Of a DNA stretch of 64,000 nucleotides, positions 53,432-62,819 are shown piece by piece (within the stretch, counting starts at the first letter, position 1; each line of letters begins with the position of its first letter). The notes under the pieces were generated by a model. The model searched no databases. It saw only the letters and a list, made by a program, of their open reading frames with translations, and had not been told where the DNA came from. The stretch spans positions 124,001 through 188,000 of the forward strand of contig NZ_JBNPXH010000004.1 of assembly GCF_050433395.1 (NCBI RefSeq), written 5' to 3'. Source of the DNA: Mobilitalea torta (GTDB lineage Bacteria; Bacillota; Clostridia; Lachnospirales; Lachnospiraceae). Both the position numbers and the translations under genes were made by a program.

Positions 53432-55963
53432 TTATACAATTAAATCCGCAAGACGGTCCATAACAACTCCTCTTTTCCCATTATAATACTCTTTTTGCAG
53501 AATATATATATTAAAATCCTTATTTTCTGTAATATATGGTTGATTTTTAGGAGAAGTGTATAAATTGATCGTATATCGCTGAAGTTGCTGCAACAATTTC
53601 TTAACTTCTACATAATTCGCTTTTTCCATTGCCTGTTCCAGCTTATCCAGCAAATCCTGGTTTTTATAAGCTACAATTACTCCTGTCATCTCCTGGCCAA
53701 TCAGCTCAAAATTCTCTGCTGCCCGCCGAAACGCCTGAAACAATACCGGATTTTGATTTCCCGGCTTCCCCATGAGATGATATGCGTCCCTGTCCGGTGT
53801 ATTTCTTCCCAGTTCCTCCAACATACTGCTATTCCTTTTAAGATCTGTATAATGTAATTTGTTTTTATTTTCCACATAGTATTTATTAAAATATGGTTCC
53901 TGTAAAGTTCCTATTTCGATTGCATCGTCTTTTGCACCTTCCGCACCTTTCCGCGTGCGGATAGCATATTCTGAAGCATCAGCCGTGACTTTAATATCCG
54001 GTAGTTTTAAGAGATTTTCTTCCACGTACCTGATAATATATAACTTACCATGAACATATTTTCCGTCCAGCATCAATTTTCCTTCTCTGTTGCAGCGTCC
54101 CGCACATTGAATCAAGCTGTCGATACCTGCCAGTGAACGAAATACTACATCAAAGTCCACATCTACTCCCGCCTCAATTAACTGGGTGCTGACACAGACG
54201 ACCTTTTTATGGGCACACTCCTCCCTATTCTGCCGCAATTTCACCTTCATATCCGAGATGATATCAAGCCGGTTAGCAGCACACATATTAGTGGTCAGAT
54301 AAATAATCTCTGTCTCCGGCAAATTATCCTCCAGATAATCACACAATTTAGCAACCGCAGACTTTGTGTTTAATACCACAAGGCAGCTATCAAAAACCTC
54401 CAGCTTAGCTGCAATAAGAGAAGATATCTGTTTCGTAGAAATGACTGATCTTGCATCCCGACCTGTAAGATTATAAAAATCGACCCGGCGGAAGCACTCC
54501 AGACTATTTTGTTCCTTATTTACGATGGTAGCCTTGTTATCCCCGCTGTCTCCATAGTAAATCCGATACTTCATCGCTGCATTATCCAGGACCGGCTGTG
54601 TCGCAGTACAATGCACAATATTACAGCGCATTACCGTTTTCATAAAGTTCATCATAAGATTAAAATTGGAAAGAACCTTTAGTGGAAGACTTTGAACCTC
54701 GTCAATAATAACCACTGAGTTAATTAGTTTACAAAACCTTCTGATATTACTTGCCCTTTCCTTAAAAAGGGTATTAAAGAATTGGACCATGGTAGTCAGT
54801 ATGATCGGGCTTTCCCAGCTATCCTTCAGGTAGGTTTTGTATTCATAATCATCCCTATCTTCTTCCCCTTCCGCTTCTTGCTCAGATTCCTCTGTCATAT
54901 TGCTGTGATGCTCTAAAACCACTTCGTCGTGCTTAATAACATCCTTGATATCCTCAGCATTCTGTTCAAGAACAGAAAGATATGCTGTTATGTAAAATAC
55001 CCTATTTCGTTTATATTCCCTGGCATTGGTTAATGCATACCGCAGACCCGCTTTCGTCTTTCCCGCCCCTGTAGGCAATTCCAATTTGAATATGCCGCTG
55101 TCACTAATTTCCGCCGCACTTTTTGCAAGATCGGCAAGAATATTTCTAGCTTTGTTAATATCGGAAGCTTCGGAGTTGCTTGCATATTTCTGATATATAG
55201 TCTCAATTCGCTGTGAGGCTTCCTCCCATATTTTAATCCTTTCTTCTGACCTCCATAGATGTTGCTTCGGATGATGAAAAGCATTCACTGAATCATAAAT
55301 ATCCGCTTCCTTCAAAATAGAAAGACATAATCTTGTCAGGCAGGCAATATAGTATTCCTTTTCCTCCATCCTACTTTCTTTATCGCTGTTTTTAGCGGCA
55401 AGACTTACTATATCAGCATAAACTCGTTTAAATTCTTCATAGGCATCCCGGATTAATTCTGTTAATGATGCCTCTCCCTTCTTCTGTAGCTCAGAATCAA
55501 AATGTTGGACAAAGGGGATTACATCTTCCCTATAGTGATAGTCTCCGTCTTCATCATAACGAAATCTCAGATCAGTATTATGCTCCATGCCGGAATTATT
55601 TATCTGGTCAAAAATTCCATGGTGGGCAAAAATAATATAGGTCAGTATCTCCTGGAAATACCGGAATGACTTACTGCTCCTCACTTCATTAAATTCTTGA
55701 TCATAAGAAATCATATCCTCCAAAATTCTTCCTCCTGCAGAAGAATGATTTACCTGTTGTTTTTTTGTTCCGCAAATGTAACCCTGAAACTTTCGGTCAC
55801 TCTTTCCAACATCATGAATATAACCCGCCAATTCCATAAGGGCTTTCAAACCAATTTCACTTCCAATTTCCCCGGCTCTTTTTCCCGTTTCATACAAATG
55901 CTCGTCCAATGGTTGCTCCAGGAAATTTCCGTCGCTACTCGCTTCTCTATGGGCTAACAGCAT
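53432..55963 (-). CDS. cas3: Cas3 with HD nuclease and DExD/H helicase
   Basis: The 843-residue effector has an N-terminal HD nuclease (His22 in DEHLYETG, His50-Asp51 in GYIHDVGKSDRKF, and a later His in VNHSSAGG). The helicase follows: Walker A LPTGAGKTKAGL, DEVQ in VVIIDEVQSLP, TATQPVLD, and motif VI QCAGRCNREG. It unwinds and degrades DNA once Cascade marks a target. An AAGGAGAGG site precedes the ATG. It is first in the cas operon; no ancillary gene separates it from cas5c. Confidence 0.98.
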   Translation of the reverse strand: MLLAHREASSDGNFLEQPLDEHLYETGKRAGEIGSEIGLKALMELAGYIHDVGKSDRKFQGYICGTKKQQVNHSSAGGRILEDMISYDQEFNEVRSSKSFRYFQEILTYIIFAHHGIFDQINNSGMEHNTDLRFRYDEDGDYHYREDVIPFVQHFDSELQKKGEASLTELIRDAYEEFKRVYADIVSLAAKNSDKESRMEEKEYYIACLTRLCLSILKEADIYDSVNAFHHPKQHLWRSEERIKIWEEASQRIETIYQKYASNSEASDINKARNILADLAKSAAEISDSGIFKLELPTGAGKTKAGLRYALTNAREYKRNRVFYITAYLSVLEQNAEDIKDVIKHDEVVLEHHSNMTEESEQEAEGEEDRDDYEYKTYLKDSWESPIILTTMVQFFNTLFKERASNIRRFCKLINSVVIIDEVQSLPLKVLSNFNLMMNFMKTVMRCNIVHCTATQPVLDNAAMKYRIYYGDSGDNKATIVNKEQNSLECFRRVDFYNLTGRDARSVISTKQISSLIAAKLEVFDSCLVVLNTKSAVAKLCDYLEDNLPETEIIYLTTNMCAANRLDIISDMKVKLRQNREECAHKKVVCVSTQLIEAGVDVDFDVVFRSLAGIDSLIQCAGRCNREGKLMLDGKYVHGKLYIIRYVEENLLKLPDIKVTADASEYAIRTRKGAEGAKDDAIEIGTLQEPYFNKYYVENKNKLHYTDLKRNSSMLEELGRNTPDRDAYHLMGKPGNQNPVLFQAFRRAAENFELIGQEMTGVIVAYKNQDLLDKLEQAMEKANYVEVKKLLQQLQRYTINLYTSPKNQPYITENKDFNIYILQKEYYNGKRGVVMDRLADLIV

Positions 55964-56239
55964 GTTTCAACCTCTCCTTATAATAATTCAATGATCGTAA
56001 AATTTTCAGACGACTTATCAAATAATACTGATATGCAGATATTTCCTTATAACTGATAATTACAATATATCATATTATTTCCCATATTTCTATATTAAAT
56101 AATAATTTTCCCAATTAATTTCCACATTTGGATTACTAAATAAACAAAAGAGAGTAAAGATAAAATTACCCTTACTCTCTGATCAGATTAAATTTTATTC
56201 GTGTATAAAACACCATTTCTCACTGCGTCTTCTGGATGC
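55964..56239. other. Upstream region of cas operon
   Basis: This AT-rich gap must include the cas promoter (right of 55970). Several TTATAAT-like sequences occur but no single promoter stands out. The left part of the right-hand gene's terminator lies at 56149-56180. Confidence 0.4.
56149..56180 (-). terminator. Terminator of the URO-D family gene
   Basis: On the minus strand AGAGAGTAA (56180-56172) pairs with TTACTCTCT (56157-56149) and is followed by TTTTGTTTATTT. It lies 60 bases after the stop at 56240. Confidence 0.65.
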
Positions 56240-57277
56240 TTAATATATTTCCTGTGCCTCTTTAAACAGAGCATAAATATTGGCAGGAGGAACATCCTGC
56301 ATAATTGCTTCATGACTCGGAGATAGAATTAACCCGGTAGGAAAAATCGTACGCAATTCCTTCACCTTATTACGTACCATTTCAGGCGTACCATTCACTA
56401 ACAAATCCTGTGTATCCACCCCTCCGCAGAAGGAAACCTTACCGCAAAATTTCTCTTTCAAATTCAGCGGCTCCATACCTGCTGCCAAGGCCTGAATCGG
56501 ATGTATCACATCCACACCGGCTTCAATTAGATCCGGAATCACATCCACAATAGAACCGCAGGAGTGATAAATTACCTTCAAGCCGTAGGAATGCGCCTGT
56601 TCCACCAGCTTTTTGCATCCCGGGATCACAAAATCCCGGACACATTGGGGCGAAAGCATAAGGCCTCTCTGACTTCCCATATCATTACCGATTAGCACCG
56701 CATCTAATTTCCCCTTCGTTGCTTCAAAGAAAATTTCATTTGCCTTCAAATAAAAATCCACAATTTTTTCGTCCACCGCTTCATAAACCTCGGGATTAGC
56801 CAGCATATTCATGAGCGCCGTTTCCATTCCGAAGGCTGCGCAGGTATCCTGAAAATGGGCAGACCAGCACATGGCCAGACGCACCTTATCCTCAGGAGCC
56901 ATATTAATTCTTCTCCTGCACTCTTCCACATCAATATATTGAGCAGGGTCAGGCCATTCAAAAAAGTCCAGATCCTCTATTTCTTCCGCATCTTTAAAAC
57001 ACCCATCCGCCGTAAGAGTTCGTTCCTCACTGTCCACATTGCCGTCCATATACCAGTCAAAGGCGGCATAGATGGCATTCGCAGTCGGCGATTGATAAGG
57101 TACTTCAATCGCATAAAAATCATCGCCAACCGCAAGCTTTAGTTCATGAATATCCCTTACTCCATAATAATCAAACAAAGCCGGCTGTGCCTTTATATCC
57201 GGCATTCCAAGCCAGGCCGCCGGGCGGTCCACTGTTTCACGGTTAACGGTTGCAAAAAAACGCTCTCTGCTGTTCAT
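56240..57277 (-). CDS. Uroporphyrinogen decarboxylase family protein (MtaA/URO-D-like)
   Basis: The 345-residue TIM-barrel protein belongs to the URO-D/methylcobalamin:CoM methyltransferase superfamily. It has GLKVIYHSCGSIVDVIPDLIE, with the H-x-C that binds zinc in MtaA-like methyltransferases, followed by KVSFCGGVDTQDLL with a second Cys, and the end LSPSHEAIMQDVPPANI. These zinc residues favour a methyl-transfer-like role over haem synthesis. It is divergent from the LacI-SBP fusion gene and may be its target. No corrinoid protein gene is nearby. Substrate unknown. Confidence 0.88.
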   Translation of the reverse strand: MNSRERFFATVNRETVDRPAAWLGMPDIKAQPALFDYYGVRDIHELKLAVGDDFYAIEVPYQSPTANAIYAAFDWYMDGNVDSEERTLTADGCFKDAEEIEDLDFFEWPDPAQYIDVEECRRRINMAPEDKVRLAMCWSAHFQDTCAAFGMETALMNMLANPEVYEAVDEKIVDFYLKANEIFFEATKGKLDAVLIGNDMGSQRGLMLSPQCVRDFVIPGCKKLVEQAHSYGLKVIYHSCGSIVDVIPDLIEAGVDVIHPIQALAAGMEPLNLKEKFCGKVSFCGGVDTQDLLVNGTPEMVRNKVKELRTIFPTGLILSPSHEAIMQDVPPANIYALFKEAQEIY

Positions 57278-57375
57278 AATCCTCCTCCTTGCTTATGACG
57301 GGGTCGCTGCAAAATAGATTACCCTGCAACAGCCCCAATCCATAAATACCATCTATATTACTTAACATACAACTA

Positions 57376-57404
57376 ATTATACAGAATAATTTAGTACAAC
57401 TCAA
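57376..57404 (-). promoter_or_regulatory. Sigma-A promoter of the URO-D family gene
   Basis: On the minus strand TTGAGT (57404-57399), 17 bases, then TATAAT (57381-57376), about 100 bases before the ATG at 57277. Confidence 0.6.
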
Positions 57405-57424
57405 CAAATGCTTTACACAGGATC

Positions 57425-57434
57425 TAAACGTTTA
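57425..57434. promoter_or_regulatory. Palindrome TAAACGTTTA, candidate LacI-type operator
   Basis: A perfect 10-base palindrome with a central CG, the form typical of LacI/GalR operators, lies in the gap between the divergent URO-D and LacI-SBP genes, 66 bases before the latter. Binding is inferred only. Confidence 0.4.
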
Positions 57435-57500
57435 ACCAAATAACATTGACTTTTATTCATCAATATGACAAACTACATTTAACGAAAAGGAGTCAAAAAA

Positions 57501-59753
57501 ATGGTTACATTAAAAGAAGTCGCCCGCAGGGCAGGGGTATCCGTTGCCACTGTCTCTTACTGCATCAATGGTAAAAAAAACATATCGCCCGAGACACAGC
57601 TAAAAATAAGAGAAGCCATTGCCGAGCTTAATTACATCCCAAACTTCTCTGCACGCAGCCTGAAGAATAGATCTTCCGATGAAATCGGTGTCGTTTTGCC
57701 TAACCTGGATGATTCCACAAACTCAGAAATACTAAAAGGAATCATTGCCCAGGCCGGCAAAGCAAATTATTCCGTCAATGTGGCCTGCAGCTATAACAAT
57801 CCACGCAATGAGCAGGAAATCATCCACAAATTTATCGGCAAAAACTATGCCGGCATCATACTGATGACCTGTCAATCCCATGATTCCGCCTTTTTCAAGA
57901 ACACATTATTTAAAAATGATATCAGTAATGTATTCATCATGCGGCTCCCTCAGAAAATCTCCGGGAATTTCTTAGGCTTTGATAATTACAATACTGTCCG
58001 TTATTTAACAGAAAGCCTGCTTCAAAAGGGTTATGAGGATATTGCCATTGTCACCGGACCGGAAGACTTTTTTTCTGAAAGCGAATGTATCAACGGCCTT
58101 ATGGAAGCCCATGATAAATACGGGAAAGCATATCACAGTGAAAATATTCTCTGTACGGATATGTCTAAGGAGGGAGCCTTTAAAGTCACCATGCTCTACC
58201 TGTCCTCTTTTCTTCCCCAGGCGATTATCACTTCCTCCCAAACAATTATGGATGGAGTGATTGAAGCATGTGATGTCCACAATATCAAACCAAAGGATAA
58301 TATTTGCTTAATTACCCTGTCAGAAGAGCGCTGGAACCAATCCGGCTATAACCAGAATGTACTTCACACTGCCGCCACTGCCTATACCTTGGGAGAGGAC
58401 AGCTTTCGAGTCCTCATGGAGGAAAACATCCCGCCCCAGCTCTATGACAGAAAATTCAAGTTATACAAGGATAATGTGTTAAATGCTCCTTTTTCCGTTC
58501 CGAAACCCGAATTCAAGCCGGCGGCATATGCAGAGAATCCAAAGACAATACATATTGCCAGCACGGATTTACCGACCATTCGGGCCATTCAGGCAGTAAG
58601 CCGTCAATTTCTTGCAGCCTACAATATAAAGCTGGAGATAGATTTCTACCCCCTTCGGGAACTTTTTTCGTTGATTGAAGAAGATACACAGCTGGACGCC
58701 CCGAACTATGATATCTATTTGTCCGATGTCTCCTGGATGGCATATTTTACGCAAAAGAATGTATTCATGGATATCACAGAGGTTTTAAACCATATCCCCG
58801 AATTGGCTGCCTCCGTGTTTCCTAAGAATTTAAATAATGCAAAAATAGGGGATCGCAGCTACGGGTTTCCTGTAATAGGCGGAACCCAGTTTCTCTTCTA
58901 TCGCAAGGATTTATTTGAGGATCCTCAATTACAGCGCCAGTACAAGGCAACGCACAGCATTTCCTTAAGACCCCCCAGAACCTGGACGGAGTTTAACCGT
59001 ATTTCACGTTTTTTTACTCGGGAATATAATCCCGCTTCCCCAACAAAATATGGCACCTCCATTTCCTCCAACTTACCGGAGGATTTCATGCTGGAGCTGC
59101 TGATTCGACTATGGAGCCATGACGGAGGACTTTTTAACAGCCGAAATCAAATGGAACTGAATACTCCCCAGAATGTAAATGCCTTTATTAATATGGTGGA
59201 GACTGTAAACTATACGCCGCCAATGATAAATTCCAGCGAAACAACCTTTGAGCAGATTGGCAGCGGACAAATTGCCATGGCCATTACCTTTACGGAATAT
59301 GCCTCCAAAATTCAAAATAGCCTGCACCCTGAATTCCTATCAAAAATCGGATACAGCAGGCTGCCGGGCAATACTCCTGCCAATGTGGGATGGCATTTCT
59401 GTGTTTCAAAGCAGACGCAAAAGCTCCCTGCGGTGAAGCAGTTATTTCAATGGCTCTGTCAAAGACAGAACAGTTATTATCAAACCATCCTCTGCGGACA
59501 ATCCACGCTGATTCATCCCCATACTCATCATGAGCTGCTGCTGTTATATCCATGGCTGGAGCTGACAGCCGAGGGATTGGCCCACTGCCGAAACCGGGTA
59601 TATCCGGTTCAGGGAAAGAATGGCTTAATCGTCCCTGCCGACTTTGAAGCGAATCTGCGAATTGCTTTTCATAAGATGTGCAGCGGAGAATTAACCATTC
59701 CCAAGGCATTAGAAAAATGCCAGACAGATATTATCAATCAATTTTTTATCTGA
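57501..59753 (+). CDS. LacI-type regulator fused to an ABC solute-binding protein domain
   Basis: This 750-residue protein has three parts. Residues 1-56 are a LacI helix-turn-helix and hinge (MVTLKEVARRAGVSVATVSY, IPNFSARSLKNRS). Residues about 57-330 are the periplasmic-binding-like ligand domain of LacI repressors (IGVVLPNLDDSTNSEILKGI). From about residue 348 a family-1 extracellular solute-binding domain follows, with NYDIYLSDVSWMAYFTQKNVF, FPVIGGTQFLFYRKDLFEDP, PRTWTEFNRISRFFTREY and SGQIAMAITFTEYASKI. No signal peptide or anchor occurs, so the binding domain is cytoplasmic. The protein would have two ligand pockets. An AAGGAG site precedes the ATG. Normal LacI proteins end near residue 340. 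Confidence 0.92.
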   Translation: MVTLKEVARRAGVSVATVSYCINGKKNISPETQLKIREAIAELNYIPNFSARSLKNRSSDEIGVVLPNLDDSTNSEILKGIIAQAGKANYSVNVACSYNNPRNEQEIIHKFIGKNYAGIILMTCQSHDSAFFKNTLFKNDISNVFIMRLPQKISGNFLGFDNYNTVRYLTESLLQKGYEDIAIVTGPEDFFSESECINGLMEAHDKYGKAYHSENILCTDMSKEGAFKVTMLYLSSFLPQAIITSSQTIMDGVIEACDVHNIKPKDNICLITLSEERWNQSGYNQNVLHTAATAYTLGEDSFRVLMEENIPPQLYDRKFKLYKDNVLNAPFSVPKPEFKPAAYAENPKTIHIASTDLPTIRAIQAVSRQFLAAYNIKLEIDFYPLRELFSLIEEDTQLDAPNYDIYLSDVSWMAYFTQKNVFMDITEVLNHIPELAASVFPKNLNNAKIGDRSYGFPVIGGTQFLFYRKDLFEDPQLQRQYKATHSISLRPPRTWTEFNRISRFFTREYNPASPTKYGTSISSNLPEDFMLELLIRLWSHDGGLFNSRNQMELNTPQNVNAFINMVETVNYTPPMINSSETTFEQIGSGQIAMAITFTEYASKIQNSLHPEFLSKIGYSRLPGNTPANVGWHFCVSKQTQKLPAVKQLFQWLCQRQNSYYQTILCGQSTLIHPHTHHELLLLYPWLELTAEGLAHCRNRVYPVQGKNGLIVPADFEANLRIAFHKMCSGELTIPKALEKCQTDIINQFFI

Positions 59754-59780
59754 AATACGGATCGGCTTACAGTAAGGCTG

Positions 59781-59809
59781 TTGTAATTTATTCTCTTTAT
59801 TGCTATACT
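59781..59809 (+). promoter_or_regulatory. Sigma-A promoter of trpB
   Basis: TTGTAA (59781-59786), a 17-base spacer and TATACT (59804-59809), 47 bases before the ATG. Short leader; no T-box or trp-type attenuator is visible. Confidence 0.65.
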
Positions 59810-59855
59810 ATACTAAATTGTTAGATTAACTCGAGAAAACACATAAGGAGGAACT

Positions 59856-61061
59856 ATGGACTACAGAACCTATTTACGAAATTATCCCGACGCAAACGGT
59901 AAATTCGGAACCTATGGAGGAGCCTATCTTCCGGATGAGCTCATTCCGGCATTTGAGGAAATCTCGGAGGCATATCAGACCATCTGCCACTCTTCTCAGT
60001 TTATTAATGAGCTTCGGAGAATTCGGAAAGAATTCCAGGGACGCCCCACCCCGGTATATCATTGTGAACGGTTATCCGCACAGGTTGGCGGAGCTCAAAT
60101 ATACCTGAAACGGGAAGATTTAAATCATACCGGAGCCCATAAGCTTAACCATTGCATGGGAGAAGGTCTTCTGGCAAAATTCATGGGCAAGAAAAAGCTT
60201 ATCGCAGAAACCGGTGCCGGCCAGCATGGAGTTGCACTGGCAACAGCGGCAGCTTTCTTTGGTTTGCAATGTGAAATCCATATGGGAGAGGTTGATATCG
60301 CTAAGCAGGCTCCCAATGTTACTCGTATGAAAATTCTTGGGGCAGAGGTAGTTCCGGTATCCCATGGCTTAAAAACCCTCAAGGAAGCGGTGGATTCTGC
60401 CTTTGAATCTTACTCTAAAAACTATAAAGATTCTATCTACTGCATTGGATCTGCTCTCGGTCCGCATCCTTTTCCCTTAATGGTACGAGATTTCCAATCG
60501 GTGATTGGTTACGAAGCCAAGGATCAATTTAAGGAAATGACCGGACTTTTACCGGATGTGGTCTGCGCCTGTGTCGGAGGAGGAAGCAATGCCGCCGGAA
60601 TGTTTATTCCATTCCTGGAAGAGCCGGTAGATATTATCGGGGTAGAACCCTTGGGCAGAGGCTCTGATCTGGGAGATCACGCGGCATCCATGACATATGG
60701 AGAGAGCGGAATTATGCACGGGTTTGAAAGCATTATGTTAAAGGACGAAAAAGGTGAGCCTGCTCCGGTATATTCCATTGCCAGCGGTCTTGACTACCCT
60801 TCCGTCGGACCGGAGCATGCGTTCTTACGTGATCTGGGCCGCATTGAATACCAAACGGCAACGGATCAAGAGGCTGTGGATGCTTTCTTCCTTCTGTCAA
60901 GGCTGGAAGGTATCATTCCTGCATTGGAAAGCTCCCATGCTGTTGCCTATGCCATGAGAAAAGCAAAGGAAATGAAGCAGGGATCGATTCTGGTTAACTT
61001 AAGCGGACGCGGGGATAAAGATATCGATTATATAGTAGAACATTATGGTTATGCTGAATAA
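59856..61061 (+). CDS. trpB: Tryptophan synthase beta chain, without trpA partner
   Basis: A 401-residue TrpB joins indole and serine to make tryptophan with PLP. Landmarks: FGTYGGAYLPDELIPAFEEI, KREDLNHTGAHKLNH with the PLP Lys96, the catalytic Glu118 in IAETGAGQHG, GPHPFPLMVRDFQSVIG, the phosphate loop GGGSNAAG and GIIPALESSHA. In most TrpB1 proteins the segment after the Lys reads INN-LGQ; here it is LNHCMGE. It is single, with its own promoter and terminator, and no trpA or other trp genes nearby, so it may salvage free indole or be an extra copy. Confidence 0.94.
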   Translation: MDYRTYLRNYPDANGKFGTYGGAYLPDELIPAFEEISEAYQTICHSSQFINELRRIRKEFQGRPTPVYHCERLSAQVGGAQIYLKREDLNHTGAHKLNHCMGEGLLAKFMGKKKLIAETGAGQHGVALATAAAFFGLQCEIHMGEVDIAKQAPNVTRMKILGAEVVPVSHGLKTLKEAVDSAFESYSKNYKDSIYCIGSALGPHPFPLMVRDFQSVIGYEAKDQFKEMTGLLPDVVCACVGGGSNAAGMFIPFLEEPVDIIGVEPLGRGSDLGDHAASMTYGESGIMHGFESIMLKDEKGEPAPVYSIASGLDYPSVGPEHAFLRDLGRIEYQTATDQEAVDAFFLLSRLEGIIPALESSHAVAYAMRKAKEMKQGSILVNLSGRGDKDIDYIVEHYGYAE

Positions 61062-61409
61062 TTTTACAAAGTCAAACCATTTCATTCGGTGAACATAATG
61101 AGTACCACCTCCCAAGTGAGAAACGAGTATGAATAATCTCACTTGGGAGGTGGTTTTTGATATGACTATTGAGCTGGTGCCGGAAGTTGTTAGAAGCAAT
61201 AAGAACTCTGTCATTGCCTCATAAGAATATCCTTATAACTGCGATCAGTATTTCGCATAACGATATAGCCGGGTAAAGGTGGGGTGCCAGATAATTTTCC
61301 GGCCCCTACCTTCTTCCAATAATTCAACACAGCCGCCAGTATGCATTTGTGTAAAAGCTTTCATCAATAAGCAGAGAAACAACTGGATTGAAGTACATCT
61401 TCAGAGGTA
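61062..61409. other. Intergenic region between trpB and the glycosidase
   Basis: Besides the trpB terminator, this stretch has only short open frames without ribosome sites. No remnant could be identified. Confidence 0.4.
61104..61158 (+). terminator. Rho-independent terminator of trpB
   Basis: ACCACCTCCCAAGTGAGA (61104-61121) pairs perfectly with its complement at 61137-61154, followed by a T run. It lies 43 bases after the trpB stop. Confidence 0.85.
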
Positions 61410-62819
61410 TCAAGGAGTAACGGACCATTTTTGATTCGAGCTGCCACTTTTACTCCACTGTCCGACCACGGAACCATTTGTGGTATATCCCAATCCATCC
61501 AAATATAATCCCGTTCCTCTGTTTTTGAACATTACATAGTTACCGGATACCTCCTGAGTCCACTGCTGATTCACACTATTGGTATTACCCCACTGCCCGG
61601 CAGTCGCTCCATTCGAAGAATTCCCAAGACCGTCCAGATAGAGTCCGGTTGCAGCGTTCTTAATTCTTACATAAGTACTGCCGGTGCCCTCGATTACCCA
61701 TTGCTGCTTCGTATTATTGGCACTGTTTATTTGCAAGGTATCGGCTCCATTACTAGTAGCTCCGTTACCATCCAGATACATATTCGTAGCTGCATTTTTA
61801 ATCTTTATATTTGCATCACCCCAGGCATATTTGAGGCGATCAAGACCACTAGTGTTGGTCACACTTAATGTAATACTCGAACCACTTCCGCTTTTTGTGG
61901 TTAGCCGATAAGAATCTCCATCCCGCAGTCCGGGCCAGTAACAGCTTCCCACGCCCATAGCCCGCAACTGATTACTTAGCCCGCGAATATAACATACTTC
62001 ATTATCTGTGCTGGGCTGATTATAATTCTTACCTGTAGTCATGGCTGCACCCCATTCGGTTACCACAACACGACTTGCATAGCTGCCGATGATGTTTGCT
62101 ATATCCTGCTGCCAAGCTCCCTCGGAGCTAAGTGTCTTCCAGAATGCATAATCGTGAACTCCCAGCAGACAACTGCTCAGATTGGAGTCCGCACCTACAG
62201 TTGATAAATTCTCGGCATAACCGGAACCGTCTAATATGATCCTTCCTTTAGGAACGCTTGCATAGTTTGACACCCAGGTACGATATACGGTGCACAAGTC
62301 AGAAGCCGAATAACCATAAGGCTCATTGATCGGCTCAAAATAACAATTGCTATTACTACCGTATTTATTTACTACTGTATTCCACATATTCCAATAGTTC
62401 GTCATATTCGACGGTTTTCCGTTCGCAGCCGCCCAATAGCATAATATCACTTTCCCTTTACTTAATGCCGTATCAATCGCGCCTGTATAGGTACCCCAAT
62501 AGCTGGAAACCGTTGCTTCATTAATCGGCATCCGTACCGTATTGGAACCTAGCAATGACATGAACTGACCGATAACCCGATCAGCAACCGTCGCGGCTGA
62601 GGCATAAGTATCCGTAGAACTAAGACCTGACAAATACAGCACCCCTGTATTAAAATTATCATTCGGATCAGCCCAGTTTACACCCTTAATTGAATTTGTG
62701 GCAGCAGATACCGTAGTCGCCTCCATGCTGAACAAATCTGCTTGTCCAAAGTTAACAATGCTCACGATTAGTAATATCGTTAAGCATAATTTAAAAATCC
62801 TTCTCTTTTCCTTTAACAT
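61410..62819 (-). CDS. Secreted GH5-like glycoside hydrolase with ricin-type lectin domain
   Basis: A signal peptide (KLCLTILLIVSIVNFG, cleavage around residue 40 in VSAAT) precedes a clan-A (GH5-like) TIM barrel: KGVNWADPNDNF, NTVRMPINE, YFEPINEPYGYS (acid/base Glu166) and VVVTEWGAAM (nucleophile Glu255). From about residue 330 a ricin-type beta-trefoil (CBM13-like) has three repeats, each with YLDG (NMYLDGNG, GLYLDGLGN, GLYLDGLGY) and a Q-x-W ending. It is secreted to break down a plant or microbial polysaccharide; cellulose, mannan or others cannot be told apart. It is on the minus strand and has no obvious operon partners. Confidence 0.93.
   Translation of the reverse strand: MLKEKRRIFKLCLTILLIVSIVNFGQADLFSMEATTVSAATNSIKGVNWADPNDNFNTGVLYLSGLSSTDTYASAATVADRVIGQFMSLLGSNTVRMPINEATVSSYWGTYTGAIDTALSKGKVILCYWAAANGKPSNMTNYWNMWNTVVNKYGSNSNCYFEPINEPYGYSASDLCTVYRTWVSNYASVPKGRIILDGSGYAENLSTVGADSNLSSCLLGVHDYAFWKTLSSEGAWQQDIANIIGSYASRVVVTEWGAAMTTGKNYNQPSTDNEVCYIRGLSNQLRAMGVGSCYWPGLRDGDSYRLTTKSGSGSSITLSVTNTSGLDRLKYAWGDANIKIKNAATNMYLDGNGATSNGADTLQINSANNTKQQWVIEGTGSTYVRIKNAATGLYLDGLGNSSNGATAGQWGNTNSVNQQWTQEVSGNYVMFKNRGTGLYLDGLGYTTNGSVVGQWSKSGSSNQKWSVTP

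Noticed and set aside
61159..61409. Transposase remnant after trpB
   Set aside because: Short plus-strand pieces look faintly like an integrase end, but no catalytic motif or terminal repeat is present.
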